Shown here: in pieces, positions 27,688-35,768 of the stretch | Layout of the letters: every line of letters begins with the position of its first letter | Numbering within the stretch: the first letter of the stretch is position 1 | Origin: an uncultured Cytophagales bacterium | Lineage (GTDB): Bacteria > Bacteroidota > Bacteroidia > Cytophagales > Thermonemataceae | Assembly (NCBI GenBank): GCA_937911505.1 | Contig: CALEMF010000049.1 | Location: forward strand, 44,552-108,551 | Length of the DNA stretch: 64,000 nucleotides | Direction: 5' to 3' | The notes under the pieces: model-generated | What the model was told of the DNA's origin: nothing | What the model saw: only the letters and a program-made list of their open reading frames with translations | Database searches by the model: none | Made by a program: the position numbers and the translations under genes

Positions 27688-28842
27688 ATGACACATTTTT
27701 CAGCACAAGAACCTGCCTTAGGATATTATTATCAAATTCGTTACGGATTGATGCTAATTTTAATGGATGAGGAAGAAAATGATATTAGTCTTTCTTTTGA
27801 AACATTAGATGATATTGTGATTGAAAATATCAACTCTACAGATTTGTATCAAACAAAGTATCATACCAATAGAAAAGCGAATTTAACGGATCGAAGTACT
27901 GACCTTTGGAAGACAATAAGAGTATGGAGTGAAGAAATTTATAACGGACAGATTGACGTAGACAATGGATACTTCACCTTAATAACAACTGAAAAATTAC
28001 CTTCAACAAACATTTTTCAAAAACTCGCTGAAAAGAAGCTATCAATAAAACAAACCATTGATGAACTGAACTCTATTGCATCAGAAACATCAAATGCAAC
28101 TAATCTTTTAGGATATAAAGCCTTTAACAGGCTCTCCGTTTATCAGAAAATGAAACTAATTGAAAAAATCAAAATACTTGATTCTTCACTTGACTTTTCT
28201 GATATTGAGAAAGAGATAAAAAAGAAATTAAGGTTAACAGTAGAGCCCTTACATCTAGATTCTCTTTTTGAAAGACTAGAAGGGTGGTGGTTTAGAGAGT
28301 CGATTATTCAACTAAAAAATACGACTTCAAAGCTTATCAAATTTAGCGATGTCCAAACAAAGATACTGGATATTACAGATCAATTAAAAGCAGATAATTT
28401 ACCTATTGACTTCTATAGTCACATAAATATCTCTGAATCAGAATTCATCTCTCTTTCCAAAAAAGTATTCGTAAAAAGCTTAAATAGAATTGGACTAGGC
28501 AAATCAAGTCTTAAAAATTCCATAAGTGACTATTTACGTACATTTAAACAACGGTCACTATGGATTCGGGAAGATCTTTTAAATCCTCATGATGAACAGA
28601 GGTATGAATCAGGCCTAGTTTCAGATTGGAGGACTAAGTATACTTTCTTGTTAGAGGAAATTGATGGAAAGACGACTGATGAACTGAAAGAACTAGGCAA
28701 GTTTTTTTATAAAAAGCATTACATAGATTCTATTCCACAAATTTATATCAGACCTAGGGTTACTGACCCTTTTTTAGTTAGAGGAAGTTATCACATTCTT
28801 GCTGATAAGGAACAAGTTCGTTGGTATCCTATTAAAGATTAA
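27688..28842 (+). CDS. ABC-3C system first component (nuclease-like N-terminus)
   Basis: 384 aa, no signal. The N-terminal 90 residues have the pattern of a restriction-endonuclease-like fold: helix GYYYQIRYGLMLIL, strand with FETLDDIVIE, then DLYQTKYH, a (E/Q)xK motif, and LTDRSTDLWKTIRVW. This order (Asp, then QxK, then a conserved D-LWKT helix) is shared with the DUF4297/Cap4-type and ABC-3C proteins. The C-terminal half is helical with a final YIRPRVTDPFLVRGSYHIL. Inference: DNA or nucleic-acid cleaving effector, or a scaffold, of a three-component ABC conflict system. It is followed after 5 bp by the middle component and then by the DUF3732 ATPase. The residue-level nuclease call needs structure prediction. 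Confidence 0.72.
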   Translation: MTHFSAQEPALGYYYQIRYGLMLILMDEEENDISLSFETLDDIVIENINSTDLYQTKYHTNRKANLTDRSTDLWKTIRVWSEEIYNGQIDVDNGYFTLITTEKLPSTNIFQKLAEKKLSIKQTIDELNSIASETSNATNLLGYKAFNRLSVYQKMKLIEKIKILDSSLDFSDIEKEIKKKLRLTVEPLHLDSLFERLEGWWFRESIIQLKNTTSKLIKFSDVQTKILDITDQLKADNLPIDFYSHINISESEFISLSKKVFVKSLNRIGLGKSSLKNSISDYLRTFKQRSLWIREDLLNPHDEQRYESGLVSDWRTKYTFLLEEIDGKTTDELKELGKFFYKKHYIDSIPQIYIRPRVTDPFLVRGSYHILADKEQVRWYPIKD

Positions 28843-28847
28843 ATGAT

Positions 28848-29348
28848 ATGAATATACCTAATTGGGATCAAAGGTCGATATTTACAGCCAACCTTCTAAA
28901 TCCAGCATTTTGTGGAGAAGTACTTAGAAGGTCCTTTATAGAATATAACAGGATCAATAAGACAAATGAGTTTTCGTTTCCTCTAACATTTTTTATACTC
29001 CCCTTGACCCTCTATAAAAAAACTAGAAACTTATTACCAAAAACTAAAAGAACTAAATTACATGATTGGCTATCACAAAATGACGGACTCAAATCAGAAT
29101 TGATTAACAGAATTGAATATCTCGTTCCTTTTACTAGAGAAGCTATTATTTTTTTATATCAATATGGAGAAATTGATTTTTCAACTGATGGAAAAATAAT
29201 TTTATTAGAAACTAAGCACAAGAAATTTTTACCTGACCAGAACAGTGAGGTTGGAGACATACTTAACAAATCGAACTTCTTAGGAAAATGGATGACTACT
29301 TTTCCTAAGGATAAGATCACGTTTTCTTTTTTTGGAATACTACCATAA
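28848..29348 (+). CDS. ABC-3C system middle component
   Basis: 166 aa, no signal peptide, no membrane helix. The family pattern of ABC-3C middle components is visible: NLLNPAFCGEVLRRSF, then LTFFILPLTLYKKTRNLLP, then KLHDWLSQNDGL. These small, mostly helical proteins always sit between the nuclease-like protein and the ATPase and are thought to connect them. It is 5 bp after gene one and 9 bp before the ATPase gene, so it is certainly in one operon. The catalytic role is unknown; it is probably adaptor-like. Confidence 0.72.
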   Translation: MNIPNWDQRSIFTANLLNPAFCGEVLRRSFIEYNRINKTNEFSFPLTFFILPLTLYKKTRNLLPKTKRTKLHDWLSQNDGLKSELINRIEYLVPFTREAIIFLYQYGEIDFSTDGKIILLETKHKKFLPDQNSEVGDILNKSNFLGKWMTTFPKDKITFSFFGILP

Positions 29349-29357
29349 ATAAATACC

Positions 29358-31328
29358 ATGCAAATACGAAAAATAGTTCTTTATAATTCGAATGGAGAAG
29401 TTCGCGAATTGACCTTTGAGTTAGGTAAAGTTAACATTATAACGGGAGAATCTAAGACAGGTAAAACAGCGTTAATTGAGATTATCAATTATTGCCTAGG
29501 AAGTAAGAATTGTAAAATACCCAAAGGGTTTATTCGAAGAAATGTTATGTGGTTTTCACTTATTTTGAGTTTTAAAAAGGAAGAAATATTCGTTGCTAGA
29601 ATTAACCCAGATAAAATTAATAAGAAAACTACGTTAGAAATTTATTACAGTATTGGAGTATCTATAAATGAGATTCCATCAATTCAAGAGTTAACTCCCA
29701 ACTCTAATATAGATTTATTACATAGAGTGCTTGAAGGAAAGTTAGGGATTAATGAATATATAAATAAGCCTGAAAAAAAGACCAGAGATAATTTATCTGT
29801 TACTTTTTCACATTCACGACGATACTGTTTTCAACCTCAAGATCTTATTGCCCAGAAAAGCTCTTTATTCTTTAATCAGAATTCTGAAGATGGTAGTTAT
29901 GTAAAGCAATCAATAATTGATACACTTCCATATTTTCTAGGTGCTGTTAGAGAAGATACGTTAATAATAGAACAGGAAATTGCAATAGTAAAGAAAGATT
30001 TGAGACGTTTATATCGAGAACTAAGAGCTGCTGAAAATGTAAAAGAAAATGGAATTGCTAGACTCTTTGAATTAGTAGAAGAAGCAAAAGAGGTAGAATT
30101 AATTGATCCTTTTGAGGAATATGTGGATGAAGAAGCTGTAATTAACTCTCTAAATAGAATTTTAGATTGGAATTATATTGATAACTCCTCCTCTGGAAAC
30201 AATGACGTACTCAATAATTTGGTTAGAGTTAGGAGAGATATAAAAGAAGAACTTGAACGTGTAAAAGTTGAATTATATGCTGCCAAGTCTTTTGCAGAAG
30301 AAGCAAGAGGATATGGAAAAGAGATAAAAGAGCAAGAGCAAAGATTGAAATCAATTGGCTTGTATAAAGAAGTGGATAATGGTAAATTTTGGAACAGTTT
30401 GATAGGTGTTGAAGTTGATTACATTCCACCAACAATTGAAAATATAAATAAAGCTCTTTCACAATTAAGAGAAAATTTAGAAACGACTACTAAAGAAAAA
30501 CCCAAACTTAGAAATCACATTAATAAATTAGAAGAACAAAAATCGAATAGAATTAACGATCTGAAATTAGTATCGAGTAAAATTAATGCGATATATAAAG
30601 AACAAGAAGAAGCCAAAAAAATTAGAGATTTGAACATCAGAAAAGGAAAGGTGTTAGGAAAAGTTTCATTGTTTTTAGAAAGTCTAGATCTAACAAAGGA
30701 CTTTTCTCAAGTACGAAAAAATATCTATGAAAAAGAATCGAAGCTTGAGGAACTACAAAAACTAGTCTCAAAGGAAGAAAAGGAAGAAAGAATGGCTGCG
30801 ATTCTAAATAAGATTAATCTTCAAATGAGTAACTGGTCAAATTCATTGGATATTGAATATCAAGGAGCTCCAATTAGATTTGATGCTAAAAGGCTAACAT
30901 TATACGCCGATACAGATGAAAAATCAATTCCTTTGAGCCAGATGGGGAGTGGTGCAAATTGGGTTTCTTATCATTTACTTATTCATTTTGGATTACATAA
31001 GCATTTTATACAAGCAAAAAGGCCTGTGCCTAGGTTTTTATTGTTAGACCAACCTTCTCAAGTTTATTATCCACCTGAAAAAGATGATGCTTATAGAGGA
31101 ACTTTACCAAGCAGTGATGAGATTGCAGTAAAACAAATGTTTGATTTCATGCTAAATACTGTTGAATCTTTAGAAAATAAGCTTCAAGTAATAGTCACAG
31201 ATCATGCCAGATTAAAATATCCAGAATTTGAATCTTCTATTATTGAAATCTGGAGAGACGGTGTTAAATTAGTCCCGTTAGATTGGGAAATTAAAGAGGA
31301 AAATAACACTACTGGCAATAATGTGTAA
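29358..31328 (+). CDS. DUF3732-type ABC ATPase of an ABC-3C system
   Basis: 656-aa SMC/Rad50-like ATPase. The Walker A GESKTGKT is at residues 30-37. A long helical coiled-coil insertion fills about residues 190-470 (ELRRLYRELRAAE-type heptads, two arms around 215-330 and 375-470). The signature-like QMGSGANW is near residue 527, Walker B LLLDQPSQ near residue 560 (Gln after Asp where most ABC proteins have Glu), and the H-loop VTDHAR near 612. These fit the DUF3732 group that powers ABC-3C systems. The family is predicted to detect foreign nucleic acid or replication intermediates; activity here is not shown. Confidence 0.82.
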   Translation: MQIRKIVLYNSNGEVRELTFELGKVNIITGESKTGKTALIEIINYCLGSKNCKIPKGFIRRNVMWFSLILSFKKEEIFVARINPDKINKKTTLEIYYSIGVSINEIPSIQELTPNSNIDLLHRVLEGKLGINEYINKPEKKTRDNLSVTFSHSRRYCFQPQDLIAQKSSLFFNQNSEDGSYVKQSIIDTLPYFLGAVREDTLIIEQEIAIVKKDLRRLYRELRAAENVKENGIARLFELVEEAKEVELIDPFEEYVDEEAVINSLNRILDWNYIDNSSSGNNDVLNNLVRVRRDIKEELERVKVELYAAKSFAEEARGYGKEIKEQEQRLKSIGLYKEVDNGKFWNSLIGVEVDYIPPTIENINKALSQLRENLETTTKEKPKLRNHINKLEEQKSNRINDLKLVSSKINAIYKEQEEAKKIRDLNIRKGKVLGKVSLFLESLDLTKDFSQVRKNIYEKESKLEELQKLVSKEEKEERMAAILNKINLQMSNWSNSLDIEYQGAPIRFDAKRLTLYADTDEKSIPLSQMGSGANWVSYHLLIHFGLHKHFIQAKRPVPRFLLLDQPSQVYYPPEKDDAYRGTLPSSDEIAVKQMFDFMLNTVESLENKLQVIVTDHARLKYPEFESSIIEIWRDGVKLVPLDWEIKEENNTTGNNV

Positions 31329-31477
31329 AACAGTAATAACTTCCATTCATCAGCCATGGCGTTTACACCAACCGATGGGGTAGTATGCGTTTCGCCTTTC
31401 AATAGTTTGGTAAGCCTATCCCACGAGCGTTGACCCCAAATACGACGCATTACCCCTTAAAAGTCACTATTTTACAA

Positions 31478-31807
31478 ATGACAGAAAAATTTAAGGTTGA
31501 GTTCCTAAAAGAGGTTTTTGACTTCTTGGATGAACTCGACGAAAGGCTCGAAAGAAAATCCTTTTCAATATTGATAGAGCAAAAGTAAAAACAGACAATA
31601 CACTCTTTAAAAAGCTGAGTTCGGACTTTGTACAACAAAAAGCAATACCGACTTTTTGCATTTTGGGACAAAACGGATAATAAAGTGACCATTGTCATCG
31701 CAACGCACGGAATTATTAAAAAGACGCAGAAAACACAAAAAAGGGAAATTGACAAAGCAACTGAGCTAATGAATAAATATTTTGATAGTAAAAACAAAAA
31801 GAAATGA
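31478..31807 (+). pseudogene. Decayed HigB/RelE-type toxin
   Basis: The reading starts as MTEKFKVEFLKEVFDFLDELDER and stops after 36 codons. Downstream, in a second frame, ILFNIDRAKVKTDNTLFKKLSS continues it, and in a third frame RTLYNKKQYRLFAFWDKTDN and VTIVIATHGIIKKTQKT complete it. So there is a one-base loss near 31549 and a second shift with a few codons missing near 31622. The last frame ends on a TGA that overlaps the next gene's ATG (ATGA), the normal toxin-antitoxin junction. Conclusion: a RelE/HigB-family mRNA-cleaving toxin broken by at least two lesions. Its antitoxin gene is intact. Confidence 0.82.
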
Positions 31808-32121
31808 AAACATACTCATTTGACGAAGTAAAAGACAAGTACATCGGAAAGAAAGGAACAGCCAAAAGAGATGCTTACGAAAACGAACTGCGACTTGACT
31901 TGATAGGCGAAGCAATTAAACAAGCCCGAAAAGAACGGAAGCTTACCCAATCGCAACTCGGAGAATTAATTGGCGTTCAAAAAGCTCAAATTTCAAAAAT
32001 CGAGAATAATTTGACCGATGCCAGATTTGAGACCATCTTAAAAGTATTCAAGGCATTAAACGCAAAAATCAGTTTTAACGTGGAATTGCTGGATCAAAAA
32101 ATGGATTTGGTAAACGAATAA
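31804..32121 (+). CDS. HigA-like XRE antitoxin (orphaned)
   Basis: 105 aa with a helix-turn-helix of the XRE/Cro type: IKQARKERKLTQSQLGELIGVQKAQISKIEN at about residues 38-68. The first 35 residues form the toxin-facing part (SFDEVKDKYIGKKGTAKRDAYENEL). It would bind and neutralise the upstream toxin and repress the operon. It overlaps the broken toxin gene by 4 bp. As the toxin is dead, this antitoxin could persist as an anti-addiction factor or as a regulator. Confidence 0.82.
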   Translation: MKTYSFDEVKDKYIGKKGTAKRDAYENELRLDLIGEAIKQARKERKLTQSQLGELIGVQKAQISKIENNLTDARFETILKVFKALNAKISFNVELLDQKMDLVNE

Positions 32122-32214
32122 AAAAGTACTACATACAACAATGGCTACAACTAACCGAGACTGTTGAGGCGCATTTCGACCTACTAAAAACAATTACCCA
32201 AGATTTTGGAAAAT

Positions 32215-32232
32215 GTTATCTTTTAAGATAAC
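32215..32232. promoter_or_regulatory. Palindromic operator of the second TA operon
   Basis: GTTATCTT-TT-AAGATAAC, perfect 8-bp inverted repeat, ends 8 bp before the toxin ATG. Position and symmetry fit autoregulation by the XRE antitoxin dimer. It also overlaps a plausible promoter region. Confidence 0.6.
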
Positions 32233-32240
32233 TTTACCAA

Positions 32241-32576
32241 ATGATTAGGGAGATAATCTTCTACGAGAATCACTTCCTTGAGTTTTACGAGAAGCAAGAC
32301 CAAAAAGTAAAAAGGAAAATTCAATACGTTTTTGAGTTGATTAAACAAGTTGAACGAGTTCCTGAGAAGTTTTTAAAGCATTTGACAGGAACTAACGGAC
32401 TTTATGAAGTTCGAATTGAGTATCAATCTAACATTTATCGTATTTTCTGCTGTTTTGATGCTGGACAACTTGTCGTTCTTTTCAACGGATTTCAAAAAAA
32501 GACCCAAAAGACACCTCAAAAGGAAATTGACAAAGCGGTACGGTTAATGAAAGATTATTTTAAGAATAAAGAATAA
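32241..32576 (+). CDS. HigB/RelE-type toxin
   Basis: 111 aa, cytosolic. The pattern matches the phage-derived Gp49-like/HigB family: FLEFYEKQDQKVKRKIQYV, an FLKHLTGTNGLYEVRIEYQSNIYRIFCCFD core, then LVVLFNGFQKKTQKTPQKEI with C-terminal LMKDYFKNK. The Arg/Tyr/Lys cluster typical of RelE ribonucleases is present. Predicted to cut ribosome-bound mRNA. The antitoxin gene follows after 5 bp, so the order is toxin first, as in higBA. The gene looks intact. Confidence 0.86.
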   Translation: MIREIIFYENHFLEFYEKQDQKVKRKIQYVFELIKQVERVPEKFLKHLTGTNGLYEVRIEYQSNIYRIFCCFDAGQLVVLFNGFQKKTQKTPQKEIDKAVRLMKDYFKNKE

Positions 32577-32581
32577 TAACT

Positions 32582-32881
32582 ATGGAAAAATATAAAGGCA
32601 TCAGAACATTTGACGAACTAATTGAACTTGAATACGGAAAAATTGGATCGGAGAGCCGAAACAGATACGAAGAAGGCGCACAGATGTTCATAGTAGGTGA
32701 AATGCTAAAAGCTGCACGTAAAGAAGCCAAACTAACACAAGAGCAGTTAGCAGAGAAAGCAGGAACAAAGAAAAGTTATATTTCCAAGCTTGAGAATGGA
32801 AAAGGAAATATTCAGCTTTCTACATTAATCCGAATTTTTGAGAAGGGATTAAACCGAAAAATCGGACTGACTTTTCTCTAA
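32582..32881 (+). CDS. HigA-like XRE antitoxin
   Basis: 99 aa. The XRE helix-turn-helix is at about residues 40-70 (MLKAARKEAKLTQEQLAEKAG then KSYISKLENGKGN). The N-terminal part (IRTFDELIELEYGKIGSESR) resembles that of the orphan antitoxin 500 bp upstream, so the two modules belong to the same HigBA lineage. It neutralises the adjacent toxin and probably binds the palindrome at 32215-32232. Confidence 0.86.
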   Translation: MEKYKGIRTFDELIELEYGKIGSESRNRYEEGAQMFIVGEMLKAARKEAKLTQEQLAEKAGTKKSYISKLENGKGNIQLSTLIRIFEKGLNRKIGLTFL

Positions 32882-32940
32882 ACAGAAAAACGATACCACA
32901 ATACTGTATGGGCGTAACGGGTACCAACTGTTTCGATGGG

Positions 32941-33084
32941 TCTACCCTACAGGCATCAAGCCCTACCAAATCACAGCTATTATCTAACCCTCAGGTCTAA
33001 ATCAAACACTAATCCTTCATCTCCCTTCTCAGGTGCACTTGGGTTTCTAATGGGAAAATATACATAATGTGTATATTGGGGTGT
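32941..33084 (+). repeat. Direct repeat flanking the 137-aa orphan, left copy
   Basis: About 143 bp, similar in order and spacing to 33606-33750: ACCCTACAGGCATCAAGCCC, then AATCACAGCTA, then CTCCTTCATCTCC-like, AGGTGCACTT and the palindrome TATACAT-AAT-GTGTATA with its GTTA tail. I estimate identity above 80 percent by eye. It covers the spacer between the TA module and the orphan gene. Confidence 0.8.
33059..33075. repeat. 17-bp palindrome, copy 2
   Basis: TATACAT-AAT-GTGTATA, one base off perfect symmetry. It is followed by TTGGGGTGTTAAC and lies 56-89 bp before the orphan gene, depending on start. Confidence 0.75.
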
Positions 33085-33164
33085 TAACATCCATTTACTA
33101 ATTGTAAGAACTAAATATTGCCTATTGCTAAGTGAGTAAGTTCAACTGCTGTTACAGAAAATTG

Positions 33165-33545
33165 ATGAATGCTGACGTTTCTCATGCTTGGATTGAGCTG
33201 CATAGGTGTGTTGAGGCATATTCAAGAACAACTGGAGAATCTTTCAATTTAATTTTTACGAAAATTGAAGCTGATTTTAATATTGATAGAACGATCAAAA
33301 GAAAATGGCCTAACCTTCAACAAATACGTGAAATTGCACTGAAGTTAAAAAGGGAAAGGGAAGATTATTTACACTTGATAAGGAACTTAATAAAAGAAAG
33401 GCGCTTAGAGAAAAAAAAGGGTATACGAATTTCTACGAATACTGAATTTCTTAATCTTATGCATAAACAAACTAACCATTTAAAACCTAAAGTGGGCTAT
33501 TGGGGTTGGCGCAAAAAAAGAATTGCTGAATCAGAGAAAAAATGA
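33165..33545 (+). CDS. Orphan 126-137 aa protein
   Basis: I do not recognise it. The start is set at the ATG at 33165; a GTG at 33132 and a TTG at 33162 are alternatives. It is basic and helical: WIELHRCVEAYSRTTGESFNLIF near the N-terminus, then LKREREDYLHLIRNLIKERRLEKKKG, and a Trp-rich C-terminus (VGYWGWRKKR). The basic helices suggest nucleic-acid binding, but this is a guess. Both sides carry copies of the same approximately 143-bp repeat, so gene plus one repeat forms a unit that could have moved as a cassette. Confidence 0.5.
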   Translation: MNADVSHAWIELHRCVEAYSRTTGESFNLIFTKIEADFNIDRTIKRKWPNLQQIREIALKLKREREDYLHLIRNLIKERRLEKKKGIRISTNTEFLNLMHKQTNHLKPKVGYWGWRKKRIAESEKK

Positions 33546-33605
33546 GATACCGACAAAAAATAAATGCTATTAATACAGGCGTTTCGCCTCCCAGCAGTTT
33601 TAGTG

Positions 33606-33750
33606 AGTACCCTACAGGCATCAAGCCCTACGAAATCACAGCTACTACCTAGCCCTATAGTCTAAGCAAAACACTACTCCTTCATCTCCTCTATCAGGTG
33701 CACTTAGGTTTTAATGGAAAAATATACATAATGTGTATATTAGGACGTTG
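33606..33750 (+). repeat. Direct repeat flanking the 137-aa orphan, right copy
   Basis: Second copy of the repeat at 32941-33084, from ACCCTACAGGCATCAAGCCC to the palindrome and the ACGTTG core. The immediately preceding 33578-33590 carries a GGCG-TTTCG-CGCC-like hairpin not present in the same form on the left. Confidence 0.8.
33723..33739. repeat. 17-bp palindrome, copy 3
   Basis: TATACAT-AAT-GTGTATA, followed by TTAGGACGTTG. It lies 74 bp upstream of the serine-hydrolase gene. Confidence 0.75.
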
Positions 33751-33813
33751 TAAAATACTTTAAGAAACCATCCAGCTACAAGTTAATCTTTAAATTTACC
33801 ATAAGTTCAAAAT

Positions 33814-34962
33814 ATGCAAAGAATAGCCTTTTTAGCCATATCCTTAATAGGATTACTCTTTTCAAATGCAGCATTTTCCCAAAAAATAAGCTTACCAAAT
33901 GATTTGCCATCAAGCTATGCAGCCTTTTCAGAAAAGTTGGACTCTTTAAGAAAAGTAAGGCATATACCCGGTCTTGCAGCCGCCATAGTAAAAGATCAAG
34001 AATTAGTATGGTCAGAAGGTTATGGAAAGTCACATTTTGATACTGGCGACGGTATGACTTTTAAAAATGTTACAGCAGACACCCCATTTTGGATTGCTTC
34101 GGTTACCAAGACTTTTCTGGGACTCTCTTTTCTTCAACTTGAAGAAGAAGGCATTGTAAATCTCGATGACAAAATCAATGATATGCCTGGCTGGTCAAAC
34201 TTTTGTAACTGGCTGTCAAATTCAACGATTGTTTTTGGTCAAAACCTACATTGCAATTCCCCAATAACTATACAGAATGTTCTTAATCATACAGTCAATG
34301 GAAAACCAGGAACTCAATTTTTGTACAACCCGATAATGTACTCTAGACTTTCTAGATATTTGGAATATGTTTACGGAAATCCTATTTCAGATGCCGAGAA
34401 AGGGCATAATAGATTGGCACAACATATTCAGAAAAACATTCTCGGTCCAGCAGGGATGACCCGAACAATGTCTAGTCAATGGCAGCGAGAGAAATCAAAG
34501 GTATTTTTTGATATGGCGCAAGGTTATAAATATACTGATGGCAGGTATACGGCCCTACGACGTCCGAAGCGACATCTTGCAGGAGGAGCCGGCATTGTAT
34601 CGACAGTCAATGACTTAGCAAAATATGACATAGCGCTAGACAGTGGGCTGCTTGCCTCAAATGAGGTAATGCAAAAACTTTTTACACCCGCTGTTTCTCC
34701 AGACGGAACCAACCTTCCGTATGCTTTTGGATGGTATGTACAAGAGTATAACGGCGAAAAACTGATATGGCACGCTGGCTGGGATGAAGAAGTAGGGTTT
34801 ACCGCCTTATTTCTTAAAATCCCCGAGAGAAATCTAACGCTGATTCTCCTTGCCAATAGCGAAGGGATGTGGTGGGGAAATCCATTAGATAAAGCGACTG
34901 TTGAAAAGTCTTTGTTTGCGGATCTATTTCTAGATGAGTTTGTATTCCATACTAGGGATTGA
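33814..34962 (+). CDS. Beta-lactamase-fold serine hydrolase (secreted)
   Basis: 382 aa, signal peptide (ends SNAAFSQ). Class C/PBP-like fold with SVTK (SxxK, nucleophile Ser near residue 96), YSR near residue 175 in the place of the usual YxN, and HAG near residue 320 in the place of KTG. Also FLYNPIMYSRLS and GGAGIVSTVNDLAKYD, a common part of the esterase/peptidase branch. The replaced Asn suggests esterase or D-amino-peptidase activity rather than drug hydrolysis. It is exported. It stands alone between two spacers. Confidence 0.84.
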   Translation: MQRIAFLAISLIGLLFSNAAFSQKISLPNDLPSSYAAFSEKLDSLRKVRHIPGLAAAIVKDQELVWSEGYGKSHFDTGDGMTFKNVTADTPFWIASVTKTFLGLSFLQLEEEGIVNLDDKINDMPGWSNFCNWLSNSTIVFGQNLHCNSPITIQNVLNHTVNGKPGTQFLYNPIMYSRLSRYLEYVYGNPISDAEKGHNRLAQHIQKNILGPAGMTRTMSSQWQREKSKVFFDMAQGYKYTDGRYTALRRPKRHLAGGAGIVSTVNDLAKYDIALDSGLLASNEVMQKLFTPAVSPDGTNLPYAFGWYVQEYNGEKLIWHAGWDEEVGFTALFLKIPERNLTLILLANSEGMWWGNPLDKATVEKSLFADLFLDEFVFHTRD

Positions 34963-35121
34963 TTGTAGAAAAACGTTTTAAAACAATGGCTATACTCAAT
35001 GCAGACTCAAACATTAAATTATAAAGATTTTACACCTAAGAACTATATCGGAAAGATAAATGTGTATTGCTTTATAATCCCACACTGAATATAGCCGCGA
35101 CCTTTGTACTTAATTAATGAA

Positions 35122-35553
35122 ATGAAAAAAACATTTATTATAGTCCTTTTTCTGATATCTATTGGCTTATACGCACAAACGGAGCAAGTAATGGATACTA
35201 TTTCAAATTGGCAGGTCTATAATGGAGGTAAACTTTTAAAAGCCTTTAATGCATTCAGTTCAGATAATCGAATAATGCTAACTAAAGGAAAAATTAGAGC
35301 CATCGATACGGTAGATATTAAGTATTTTGACGATACACCCTGCCTTGACTGCATAGCAAACCTGACAATTAGATCGGATCAAAATAATGTGCTAAGAAAA
35401 ATAGACAACTCATTGGGTAATTATGGTTTTAAGATAAAAACCACAGACTTACAGGTCCTAGCATTTAAGAGTAGAAGCTCAATTTTGAGATTTTATTACA
35501 AAGAGGACGAAGTAGAGGAAGAAGTTTTACTTTTTGAAATAGAAATAAGATAA
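35122..35553 (+). CDS. Small secreted protein of unknown function
   Basis: 143 aa from the ATG at 35122; the upstream in-frame TTG at 35104 is unlikely, because MKKTFIIVLFLISIGLYAQ is a clean signal peptide. The mature part is beta-rich, with a CLDC motif near residue 75 (DDTPCLDCIANL) that could be a disulfide or metal pair. No domain recognised. It stands alone between repeat spacers. The 5' spacer has inverted segments GGCTATA (35010 area) and TATAGCC (35093 area). Confidence 0.55.
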   Translation: MKKTFIIVLFLISIGLYAQTEQVMDTISNWQVYNGGKLLKAFNAFSSDNRIMLTKGKIRAIDTVDIKYFDDTPCLDCIANLTIRSDQNNVLRKIDNSLGNYGFKIKTTDLQVLAFKSRSSILRFYYKEDEVEEEVLLFEIEIR

Positions 35554-35618
35554 AACTTAGAACACAACAGTAATTTACTGACTGACAATCCTTCATTGAA
35601 ATTAAAGCAATAGGAAAG

Positions 35619-35635
35619 CACACACAATGTGTATA
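35619..35635. repeat. 17-bp palindrome, copy 4
   Basis: CACACACAATGTGTATA: the left arm has drifted, the right arm is intact. It is followed by TTGAGGTGTTAGAT, in which GTTAGAT fits GTTRRRY exactly. It lies 133 bp before the Crp-like gene. Confidence 0.65.
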
Positions 35636-35768
35636 TTGAGGTGTTAGATAACACTAAGGCCAAAAAAGGCAGCTTGAAAAGGCAACAATAACACAATAGA
35701 ACAAGTAATTATAGGCTGTTGACTACCTTTATAAGACGATTCTATTGAATAATTCAAACAGACCCAAT

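Noticed and set aside
33814..34962. Antibiotic-resistance beta-lactamase
   Set aside because: SxxK is present, but YSR and HAG replace the YxN and KTG motifs expected for an AmpC-type drug-hydrolysing enzyme.
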